DNA from: Candidatus Segatella caccae
Lineage (GTDB): Bacteria > Bacteroidota > Bacteroidia > Bacteroidales > Bacteroidaceae
Assembly: GCA_900556395.1 (NCBI GenBank)
Contig: USOQ01000001.1
Coordinates: 1-64,000 of the forward strand
Direction of reading: 5' to 3'
Length of the DNA: 64,000 bases
In this document: positions 44,567 to 51,482 of the stretch, piece after piece
Layout of the letters: each line of letters opens with the position of its first letter
How positions within the stretch are numbered: position 1 is the stretch's first letter
Position numbers and translations under genes: made by a program
Notes under the pieces: model-generated
Database searches by the model: none
The model's input: only the letters and a program-made list of their open reading frames with translations
What the model was told of the DNA's origin: nothing

Positions 44567-45304
44567 TTACTCCACCACTTCGGTTTGTTTATGACTATGA
44601 GGACGAGAGGGTGATGAAGGTTCTACCGACTCACTGCCTGGAACCACCTCAAAATTGTCAACCTCCTCACCTTCGACTTCACCACTTCCTTCGAGCAGTT
44701 CATGACTATCGCCCATTGGGTCGACCATCTCTACAGAGTCGTCAGCATCACGACGACCACTACCCACTTGTACGATGAGTACGTCGTCTATCGAAACCTT
44801 GTCGCCAGCCACTACATGCTTGCCTTTTACCAAGATGCCATACACCCAATCTTCCTCACCAGGCACATACTGAGGCGTGCCAAGTCTGAAGCCCATAGCC
44901 GTCAACTTGGCCATAGCTTCACGCAACGAACTATTGTCGATGACATCAGGAATCGTAATAACGGGAGAATGAGCCGAGTTGATAGTGACATAGATGACAT
45001 GACCCGACTTCACTTTCTCGCCAGGAGCAGGGGTCTGTTCCAGCACACAGTCAGGAGATAAGGACTTGACATACCCCGTGTCCGAAACGACAACAGGCAA
45101 ACCAGCATCCTTCAGGATGCGCTCGGCATCGGCAAAACTCTTATGACGAACATCAGGAATGGAGATGGCTTCTCCATGATGTGTATACAAGTCGATGCCA
45201 TACCTAACACCCACACACAGCAAGACTACCACCAGCACCATGGCTGCGAGGTTGCCCCACAGGTATTTACTCTTGAACTTATTTATAAACTCGGATGAAG
45301 TCAT
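44567..45304 (-). CDS. PASTA-domain membrane protein
   Basis: A 245-residue protein with one N-terminal transmembrane helix (LAAMVLVVVLLCVGVRYGI, about 19-37) and three extracytoplasmic PASTA domains starting near ISIPDVRHKSFADAERILKD (48-67), VITIPDVIDNSSLREAMAKL (115-134) and the divergent GEEDWVYGILVKGKHVVAGD. An acidic, Ser-rich tail follows. PASTA domains bind peptidoglycan-like ligands; unlike Firmicutes PASTA kinases there is no kinase domain. The neighbouring ddl gene supports a cell-wall role. Confidence 0.88.
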   Translation of the reverse strand: MTSSEFINKFKSKYLWGNLAAMVLVVVLLCVGVRYGIDLYTHHGEAISIPDVRHKSFADAERILKDAGLPVVVSDTGYVKSLSPDCVLEQTPAPGEKVKSGHVIYVTINSAHSPVITIPDVIDNSSLREAMAKLTAMGFRLGTPQYVPGEEDWVYGILVKGKHVVAGDKVSIDDVLIVQVGSGRRDADDSVEMVDPMGDSHELLEGSGEVEGEEVDNFEVVPGSESVEPSSPSRPHSHKQTEVVE

Positions 45305-45321
45305 GTACTAAAAATTTTGTA

Positions 45322-45329
45322 CAAAGATA
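45322..45329 (-). promoter_or_regulatory. -7 box of the PASTA-rluD-ddl operon
   Basis: TATCTTTG on the minus strand, 17 nt upstream of the PASTA start codon. The -33 element is weak. Confidence 0.5.
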
Positions 45330-45373
45330 ATGATTTCATACGAAACAAGAAAAAAATAAAGTAAAAAACAAAC

Positions 45374-45407
45374 AAAAAGCAGCAAAGATTGCATCTTTGC
45401 TGCTTTT
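45374..45407. terminator. rpmH terminator
   Basis: GCAGCAAAGAT (45379-45389) and ATCTTTGCTGC (45393-45403) form an 11-bp perfect stem with a 3-nt loop, flanked by A5 and T4, so it can terminate in both directions. It lies 33 bp beyond the rpmH stop on the minus strand. Confidence 0.85.
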
Positions 45408-45440
45408 AATGTCATCGTCTTTCTGCGACTCAGCAGGAAA

Positions 45441-45596
45441 TTACTTTCCGTGGTGCTCGTCAGAAACAGTTAACTTCTTACGGCCATGAGCACGGCGAGA
45501 AGCCAATACGCGACGACCATTCTTTGTTGCCATACGCTCGCGGAAACCATGCTTGTTCACGCGACGACGATTGTGAGGCTGAAATGTTCTTTTCAT
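45441..45596 (-). CDS. rpmH: 50S ribosomal protein L34
   Basis: A 51-residue, strongly basic ribosomal protein. It begins [20 protein letters not shown] and continues [20 protein letters not shown], the universal L34 signature, then a short Bacteroidota-type tail [11 protein letters not shown]. It is transcribed divergently from efp from a well-formed promoter, and ends in a strong hairpin. No dnaA or rnpA is adjacent, unlike the classic origin-proximal arrangement. Confidence 0.97.
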   Translation of the reverse strand: MKRTFQPHNRRRVNKHGFRERMATKNGRRVLASRRAHGRKKLTVSDEHHGK

Positions 45597-45660
45597 TTTT
45601 CTTATTTATTTTTTAATTAATATTCACTGCAAAGAGAGCAGAATGCGCCCTTTTGGGCTG

Positions 45661-45691
45661 CAAAATTACGCAATATTTCTGAAATAACAAA
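45661..45691 (-). promoter_or_regulatory. rpmH promoter
   Basis: On the minus strand TTTG (complement of 45688-45691), 19 nt, TAATTTTG (complement of 45661-45668), a full consensus match 65 nt upstream of the start. Confidence 0.7.
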
Positions 45692-45740
45692 GAAATCCTC
45701 CAAATTTAGCTTAAATATTTATGTTTTTTTCGATTTTTAC

Positions 45741-45771
45741 TTTGCTTTTTCGTGTTTTTGCAGTAACTTTG
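45741..45771 (+). promoter_or_regulatory. efp promoter
   Basis: TTTG (45741-45744), 19 nt, TAACTTTG (45764-45771), 45 nt upstream of the efp ATG; divergent from the rpmH promoter. Confidence 0.7.
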
Positions 45772-45815
45772 CAGTCGTTTTTGAGATTATAACATAAAAA
45801 TTCAAACATAACAAA

Positions 45816-46382
45816 ATGATTAATTCACAGGAAATTAAGATTGGTACTTGCATCCGTATGGATGGCAAAGTATGGGTTTGCATCGACTTTCAGCACAGAA
45901 AGCCAGGTAAGGGTAATACAGTTATGAACACCAAGTTGAAGAATGTTGCTGACGGTCGTGTACTCGAGCGCACTTTCCAGGTTGGTTTCAAATTGGAAGA
46001 TGTACGCGTAGAGCGTCGTCCTTACCAGTATCTCTACGAGGATGCTACTGGTTGTATCTTCATGAATCAGGAGACTTTCGAGCAGGTGCCAATCGCTAAG
46101 GAGAATGTTACTGGCGGTCAGTACATGAAGGAAGGTGACGTTGTAGAAGTTGTTACCGATACTACAGATGGCACTATCCTCTTGGCAGAGATGCCTGTTA
46201 AGACTACTCTGAAGATTACTCACTCTGAGCCAGGCATCAAGGGCAACACTGCCACCAACGCTACTAAGCCTGCTACACTTGAGACGGGTGCAGAGATTCG
46301 TGTTCCTTTGTTCATCAACGAGGGCGAGACTGTACAGATCGACACACGCGATGGTAGCTACCTCGGTCGTGTAAGCGAATAA
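45816..46382 (+). CDS. efp: Translation elongation factor P
   Basis: Relieves ribosome stalling at polyproline stretches. 188 residues, three beta-barrel domains. The N-terminal loop reads RKPGKGNTVMNTKL with Lys32 at the tip (equivalent of E. coli Lys34). The C-terminal signature is EGETVQIDTRDGSYLGRVSE. No epmA/B or earP-type modification gene is nearby. It is transcribed toward a glycosyltransferase gene 39 bp downstream. Confidence 0.96.
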   Translation: MINSQEIKIGTCIRMDGKVWVCIDFQHRKPGKGNTVMNTKLKNVADGRVLERTFQVGFKLEDVRVERRPYQYLYEDATGCIFMNQETFEQVPIAKENVTGGQYMKEGDVVEVVTDTTDGTILLAEMPVKTTLKITHSEPGIKGNTATNATKPATLETGAEIRVPLFINEGETVQIDTRDGSYLGRVSE

Positions 46383-46421
46383 TCCCACACATACACCTAT
46401 TATATATAATAATAGACGATT

Positions 46422-47480
46422 ATGAAGTATTCCATCATTGTCCCCGTATTCAATCGTCCCGACGAAGTTGACGAACTCCTGAGAAGCCTCACCTCGCAAC
46501 AAGAAAAAGACTTCGAGGTTGTCATCGTTGAAGATGGTTCGCAAATATCTTGCGAGGATATATGCAAGCATTACGAGGACAAGATGGATATACATTATTA
46601 TTATAAACAAAACTCTGGTCCTGGACAAAGTCGCAATTATGGAGCTGAAAGAGCATCAGGCGAATATCTCTTGATACTCGACAGCGACGTGGTTTTGCCT
46701 GAAGGATACCTCAAGGCTGTAAATGATGAGTTGAGCCGCGAGCCTGCTGATGCCTTTGGCGGCCCCGACAAGGCACATTCATCATTTACAGACACTCAAA
46801 AAGCCATATCTTACTCTATGACATCCTTCTTTACCACTGGCGGAATTCGCGGCGGAAAGAAGAAGATGGACAAGTTCTACCCACGTTCTTTCAACATGGG
46901 TATACGCAAAGACGTATACCTGAAGCTGGGCGGATTTTCCAATATGCGCTTTGGCGAAGACATCGACTTCTCCATTCGCATCTTCAAGGCTGGCTGCAAA
47001 TGCCGCCTGTTTCCTGAAGCATGGGTATGGCACAAGCGACGCACTGACTTCCGCAAGTTTTGGCGACAAGTATACAACAGTGGTATCGCTCGCATCAACC
47101 TCTATAAGAAATATCCAGAAAGTCTGAAACTGGTACACTTGCTACCCATGGTATTTACCTTGGGCGTAATAGGTACATGCCTCTTGTTATTCTTCGGTTT
47201 TCTGCCACAAATGCTCGGCACAGAGCATATCTTCCCCTTAGTAGGTCAAATCGTTTCCATCTTGGGCATCATCGGTCTGTTCTGCATATTACTTTATTCG
47301 GTGGCGCTATGCATCGATAGTACACAGCAAAACAAAAGCCTCAAGATAGGACTACTCAGTATCAGAGCCGCCTTCACACAACTATTGGGCTATGGATGCG
47401 GATTCCTCTCGGCATGGTGGAAGAGATGTGTATGCGGGAAAAACGAGTTTAGCGCCTACAACAAGACTTTCTATAAATAA
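46422..47480 (+). CDS. Family 2 glycosyltransferase, membrane-associated
   Basis: A 352-residue GT-A-fold glycosyltransferase. It has the N-terminal YSIIVPVFNRPDEVDELLRS, nucleotide-binding VVIVEDGS (about 34-41), and LLILDSDVVLPEGYL with the DxD-like metal motif (about 85-99). GEDIDFSIRI (about 186-195) corresponds to the catalytic-base region. Two hydrophobic helices follow (about 240-262 and 275-300), anchoring it in the inner membrane. It probably builds an envelope glycan; acceptor and donor are not predictable. Confidence 0.87.
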   Translation: MKYSIIVPVFNRPDEVDELLRSLTSQQEKDFEVVIVEDGSQISCEDICKHYEDKMDIHYYYKQNSGPGQSRNYGAERASGEYLLILDSDVVLPEGYLKAVNDELSREPADAFGGPDKAHSSFTDTQKAISYSMTSFFTTGGIRGGKKKMDKFYPRSFNMGIRKDVYLKLGGFSNMRFGEDIDFSIRIFKAGCKCRLFPEAWVWHKRRTDFRKFWRQVYNSGIARINLYKKYPESLKLVHLLPMVFTLGVIGTCLLLFFGFLPQMLGTEHIFPLVGQIVSILGIIGLFCILLYSVALCIDSTQQNKSLKIGLLSIRAAFTQLLGYGCGFLSAWWKRCVCGKNEFSAYNKTFYK

Positions 47481-47582
47481 GAAGAGAAGCAAGAAGTTGA
47501 AATACAGGAAATGGCCTAACACTGAAGAGGTGAAGTTTTCCTATATTTCTTCTCAAATCTAAAAACCTTAAAAACACGATTT

Positions 47583-48272
47583 ATGAGTGAGAAGCTTTCT
47601 ATATCACAATGGGCAGAAGAAGACAAACCACGTGAAAAACTGGAACGACTGGGAGCAGCAGCTCTTTCTAATGCCGAACTTCTTGCCATCCTTATAGGCT
47701 CAGGATCAAGAGAGGAAAGCGCCGTAGACCTTATGAAACATGTCATGGCCGACTGCGACAACAACCTCAACACATTGGGCAAGAAAAACATCCATGAACT
47801 AACTCTCTACAAAGGGATGGGACCTGCAAAAGCCATCACCATTTTGGCAGCTTGCGAATTAGGCAAGCGACGTTCACTCGACAAGATAGGTCTACGCCCT
47901 GACCTCGGCTCATCTATTGCGGTATACAACTATATGCTACCACGTATGCAAGACCTCGATGTGGAAGAAGCATGGGTATTGCTATTGAATCAAAACTTCA
48001 AACTCATCAAGGCTGAACAGCTGTCGCATGGAGGAATCACAGAAACTGCTGTTGATGTGAGACTCATCATGAAAAAGGCATTGCTCAACAATGCCACCAT
48101 CATTGCGTTATGCCACAACCATCCGAGCAACAACCCCACACCCAGCAAACAAGATGATCAACTCACCTTCAATGTAAAGAAAGCATGCGAAGTAATGCGC
48201 ATTTTCTTCATGGACCACATCATCGTCACTGATGGGCATTACTATTCATATCATGATAAAGGACGCCTCTAA
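47583..48272 (+). CDS. radC: RadC-family JAB-domain protein
   Basis: A 229-residue protein of the RadC family, with an N-terminal helix-hairpin-helix-like region (PREKLERLGAAALSNAELLA and MGPAKAITILAACELGKR) and a C-terminal JAB/MPN metalloprotease-like domain with HNHPSNNPTPSKQD (about 179-192). The usual HPSG glycine is Asn here. A DNA-repair role was the historic assignment but is doubtful; the true function is unknown. Confidence 0.9.
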   Translation: MSEKLSISQWAEEDKPREKLERLGAAALSNAELLAILIGSGSREESAVDLMKHVMADCDNNLNTLGKKNIHELTLYKGMGPAKAITILAACELGKRRSLDKIGLRPDLGSSIAVYNYMLPRMQDLDVEEAWVLLLNQNFKLIKAEQLSHGGITETAVDVRLIMKKALLNNATIIALCHNHPSNNPTPSKQDDQLTFNVKKACEVMRIFFMDHIIVTDGHYYSYHDKGRL

Positions 48273-48368
48273 CGCAACGTTTCGTGCCTCTACTCACCTT
48301 TCTATTACCTACAGCACCTCTATACCATGATATGGCAAACTCGCATTATGAAAAATAAATCGATTTAT

Positions 48369-48424
48369 TTTGTTTTATCTTCAATTTGTAGTATCTTTGC
48401 AGAAGATAGGCTGCATCTCAGCAA
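48369..48424 (+). promoter_or_regulatory. Promoter within dispersed repeat R3, copy 4
   Basis: TTTG (48369-48372), 19 nt, TATCTTTG (48392-48399). The -7 box starts the 33-bp repeat (48392-48424) that is 32/33 identical to 21414-21446. A degenerate further copy (CATCTATGCAGAAGGATA, 48467-48484) follows. The DUF59 gene starts at 48508. Confidence 0.7.
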
Positions 48425-48507
48425 TAAAGACAAGTAAACACGTCTTATATGGCATTCGATTTGCGGCATCTATGCAGAAGGATAGAATATAAATAAGATA
48501 CAAAAAT

Positions 48508-48828
48508 ATGACTCAAGAAGAAAAAACAAAGATAGAAGAAAGAATCGTAGATGTGCTCAAGACCGTATACGACCCAGAGATACCCGTCAACATTTGGGAC
48601 TTAGGTATGATATACAAGATAGATGTAAAAGACGATGGAAGTGTCGACCTCGATATGACCTTCACTGCACCCTCATGCCCTGCAGCCGACTTCATTCTGG
48701 AAGACGTACGCACAAAGGTGGACAGCGTAGAGGGTGTCAATGGCACCAATGTAAACCTGGTCTTTGAACCTGCTTGGGACCAAAGTATGATGAGCGAGGA
48801 AGCCCGCGTAGAGTTAGGCTTCGAATAA
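48508..48828 (+). CDS. DUF59/MIP18-family Fe-S assembly factor (SufT-like)
   Basis: A 106-residue protein of the DUF59 family, which helps mature iron-sulfur proteins. The family core LKTVYDPEIPVNIWDLGMIY (about 14-33) and FTAPSCPAADFILEDVRTKV with the conserved Cys (about 52-71) are intact. No suf genes are adjacent. Its leader contains the repeat-borne promoter. Confidence 0.9.
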   Translation: MTQEEKTKIEERIVDVLKTVYDPEIPVNIWDLGMIYKIDVKDDGSVDLDMTFTAPSCPAADFILEDVRTKVDSVEGVNGTNVNLVFEPAWDQSMMSEEARVELGFE

Positions 48829-48928
48829 TATTAAAGAGGGTAAGAACTTGTCACTCCACGCATATCACCCATCACTCCACACTTCTCACGTAATACCATC
48901 TTCACTCTTCCCTTAAATAAAACGGCTT

Positions 48929-49693
48929 ATGAAGAATGTATATTTCCTCTCCGATGCCCACCTTGGCTCACTCGCCATAGAACATGGGCGCATGCAAGAA
49001 AGGCGTCTGGTACGCTTTCTCGACAGCATCAAAAACAAGGCAGCTGCAGTATATCTCTTAGGAGACATGTTCGACTTCTGGAACGAATACAAGTATGTCG
49101 TTCCCAAAGGCTACACACGCTTCTTAGGAAAGATATCAGAACTCACCGATATGGGCGTAGAGGTACACTTCTTTACAGGTAACCACGACCTATGGACATA
49201 CGGATATCTGGAAGAAGAGTGTGGTGTTACCTTGCATCGTAAGTCAACAACGACAGAAATCTATGGTAAGGTGTTCTTCTTGGCTCATGGAGATGGGCTG
49301 GGCGATCCTGACAATAAGTTTAAACTGCTGCGCAAGATATTCCACAATAGGACCTGTCAAATCCTACTCAACGCAATACATCCGCGATGGGGCATGGCAC
49401 TTGGTCTGAACTGGGCAAAACACAGTAGACTAAAGAGAAAGGACGGAAAAGAGGTACCCTATCTTGGTGAAAACAAAGAATACTTGGTAAAATATGCCAA
49501 GCAATACATGCAACATCACACCAATATCGACTACTTCATGTTCGGACATCGACACATAGAACTCGACCTCATGCTGAGTAAGAAAACACGCCTCATGATA
49601 TTAGGCGATTGGATATGGCAGTTCACCTATGCCGTTTTCGATGGTGAACACATGTTTTTGGAAGAATATGTAGAAGGAGAAAGTCAGCCGTAA
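48929..49693 (+). CDS. lpxH: UDP-2,3-diacylglucosamine diphosphatase, LpxH-type
   Basis: A 254-residue calcineurin-like metallophosphoesterase that cleaves UDP-2,3-diacylglucosamine in lipid A synthesis at the inner-membrane face. Metal-binding motifs in order: YFLSDAHLGS (D8, H10), LLGDMFDFWNEY (about 40-51), FTGNHDLW (about 74), LAHGDGLGD (about 111) and MFGHRHIELD (about 207). It is convergent with FecR, with only 3 bp between the stops. Confidence 0.9.
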   Translation: MKNVYFLSDAHLGSLAIEHGRMQERRLVRFLDSIKNKAAAVYLLGDMFDFWNEYKYVVPKGYTRFLGKISELTDMGVEVHFFTGNHDLWTYGYLEEECGVTLHRKSTTTEIYGKVFFLAHGDGLGDPDNKFKLLRKIFHNRTCQILLNAIHPRWGMALGLNWAKHSRLKRKDGKEVPYLGENKEYLVKYAKQYMQHHTNIDYFMFGHRHIELDLMLSKKTRLMILGDWIWQFTYAVFDGEHMFLEEYVEGESQP

Positions 49694-49713
49694 GGCTTAC
49701 TTCTCCTTTTTTT
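49676..49713 (+). terminator. Terminator overlapping the lpxH stop
   Basis: GGAGAAAGT (49676-49684) can pair with ACTTCTCC (49699-49706), with a CAGCC/GGCTT inner stem, followed by T7. It overlaps both convergent gene ends. Confidence 0.55.
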
Positions 49714-50848
49714 CTATAATCAACCTATTGCCTTTCTGAACCACAGAAAGATAGTTGAATACATTCAGATTATCGACAAACTCCTTTACGCTCGACTTGC
49801 GAGAAGCAATAAAATGCAAGCGGTAGCTCATCAGAGAGTTGTCACGTATCTCGATATTGATGTTATACCATCGACCTAAATCGCGCACAACTTCTATCAA
49901 TGGGACATTGTCAAAATAGAAATATCCATCCTTCCACTGAGTGTAGCACTCGGTATCCACGGTAGTCACATCAAACTCATGATTACTATTTAGCTCAGCA
50001 TTCTGACCAGGTTTCAGCATCACTTCCTGACCCTCGCTATGGACTGCCACCGAACCACTAATAAGCGTTACGTTGACACCAGAATGAGGATAAGCCTTCA
50101 GATTGAACTCGGTTCCATACACCTTGGTTGCCACCTTGTCGGTCTGCACAATAAAGGGACAATGCTTATTCTTTGTTACCTTGAAGTAAGCCTCACCCGT
50201 CAACTTGACTGTTCTGTTCTCACCTGAGAAGTGAACAGGGAATGTCAGTTTACTATCAGCATTGAGAAGTACCTCTGTGCCATCAGAAAGAACCACCTCA
50301 TAGTCCTTACCACGAGGGGTTGTTATCGTTTTCATGGCATTCTTGCCATTGATGATACGCACCTTAGAGAAGTCGGCCTTGTTCTGAGACAGCAAGATGC
50401 CTGTAGCAGACTGTTCGTCCTTAATGGGTTCCAAATCATCATCCTGATTACCTATCATGATTGTTTTGGGCGCATTATTGGCTTCAAAAGCTAACATTTG
50501 GTCTGCTTGATCACCGCCCCAATGAGCTACAAGGAAAACTATCAGTATTACCGCAGCTACGGAAGATATCGTATAAAAGATATTTCGGAAAAGCACCGTA
50601 TGCGAATGAGAAGGCTCATGAATAGCCTTTTCGGCACAGAAGTCGAGCCACTCACGCTTCAAATCTGGCTGAGCCAAACGCTGCTTCATACGCGCTTGGC
50701 GATAGCTCAGTATTGCTTTGGCAAAATCGGCATTTTCCTCATCCTGCAGCAAGGTCTCTACCTCTGCAGAACTCGCACTATCCAGCCGATCAAACTCATC
50801 AATCAACGAGTTTGACTTCTTATCTCTTATATCTTTGCTGTCAATCAT
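49697..50848 (-). CDS. FecR-family anti-sigma factor (PUL3)
   Basis: A 383-residue inner-membrane anti-sigma factor with an N-terminal cytoplasmic part, one transmembrane helix (ISSVAAVILIVFLVAHW, about 93-109), a periplasmic FecR domain (TTPRGKDYEVVLSDGTEVLL and LNADSKLTFPVHF, about 175-290) and a C-terminal DUF4974 domain (FYFDNVPLIEVVRDLGRWYN). It would receive a signal from the STN domain of the SusC at 60543 and release the sigma factor encoded 45 bp upstream. Confidence 0.92.
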   Translation of the reverse strand: MIDSKDIRDKKSNSLIDEFDRLDSASSAEVETLLQDEENADFAKAILSYRQARMKQRLAQPDLKREWLDFCAEKAIHEPSHSHTVLFRNIFYTISSVAAVILIVFLVAHWGGDQADQMLAFEANNAPKTIMIGNQDDDLEPIKDEQSATGILLSQNKADFSKVRIINGKNAMKTITTPRGKDYEVVLSDGTEVLLNADSKLTFPVHFSGENRTVKLTGEAYFKVTKNKHCPFIVQTDKVATKVYGTEFNLKAYPHSGVNVTLISGSVAVHSEGQEVMLKPGQNAELNSNHEFDVTTVDTECYTQWKDGYFYFDNVPLIEVVRDLGRWYNINIEIRDNSLMSYRLHFIASRKSSVKEFVDNLNVFNYLSVVQKGNRLIIEKKEK

Positions 50849-50893
50849 AAATCTTTATATCCTTACATTTTACTTAGCAATATGCAGACGGGC

Positions 50894-51421
50894 TTATACC
50901 TTTTGCCCTTTTTTATATGAAACATCAAAAGCGGCTCTCAACATGGCAAGACCCTTAATTATATTTTTACGAATGCCATCCCTACTCAAACCCAAAATCT
51001 CAGCAACTTCTTCATATTTCTTATTCTCAAAATAACATTGGTCGAAGATAAAGCGTGTGCGCGCAGGCATTTCTGACATTACCTGTTCTACCTTTACCAT
51101 TCTGTCTTCTTCCTCGTCATAATCTGAGTTCACATCTTCGTGGAGAGCCAAATACAATTTCGCATATTTGTTCTTGACCATTTGATGCTTCAGGTAGTCT
51201 AAACTCTTACGCCTCACACCATTATACAGATAAGCCTTAGTGTATGACTGTGTTACAGGTGAAAAATCTTCCCATAAATCAGCAAAGTAATCATGCACGA
51301 TGTCACGTGCATCAGACTCATTGTTGATTATATAAAAAGAGGCATAAAAAAGTCGAGAATAGTTTTCTTGAAACAATTCTTGGAATGCCCTTTCTTTCTC
51401 CTCCGACTTTTTTATGCCCAT
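50894..51421 (-). CDS. ECF RNA polymerase sigma factor (PUL3)
   Basis: A 175-residue ECF sigma-70 factor: sigma2 region (FQELFQENYSRLFYASFYII and ARDIVHDYFADLWEDF, about 11-55) and sigma4 HTH (YEEVAEILGLSRDGIRKNII, about 135-154). Bacteroidota ECF factors of this size pair with FecR. It has its own promoter just after the GH2 gene, and so is separately transcribed from the PUL3 structural genes it presumably controls. Confidence 0.92.
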   Translation of the reverse strand: MGIKKSEEKERAFQELFQENYSRLFYASFYIINNESDARDIVHDYFADLWEDFSPVTQSYTKAYLYNGVRRKSLDYLKHQMVKNKYAKLYLALHEDVNSDYDEEEDRMVKVEQVMSEMPARTRFIFDQCYFENKKYEEVAEILGLSRDGIRKNIIKGLAMLRAAFDVSYKKGQKV

Positions 51422-51449
51422 TATTGATGATGTTTCTTTTTTGCTTGGG

Positions 51450-51481
51450 CAAAGATACGCAATTTTGCTGAAATACGCAAG
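51450..51481 (-). promoter_or_regulatory. Promoter of the ECF sigma/FecR pair
   Basis: On the minus strand TTG (51478-51480), 20 nt, TATCTTTG (51450-51457), immediately after the GH2 stop; the sigma-factor ATG is 29 nt downstream. Confidence 0.7.
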
Positions 51482-51482
51482 T

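Noticed and set aside
48829..48928. Degenerate R1-like sequence before lpxH
   Set aside because: It contains CTTCACTCTTCCCTTA-like words, but the match is too short and imperfect to call a repeat copy.
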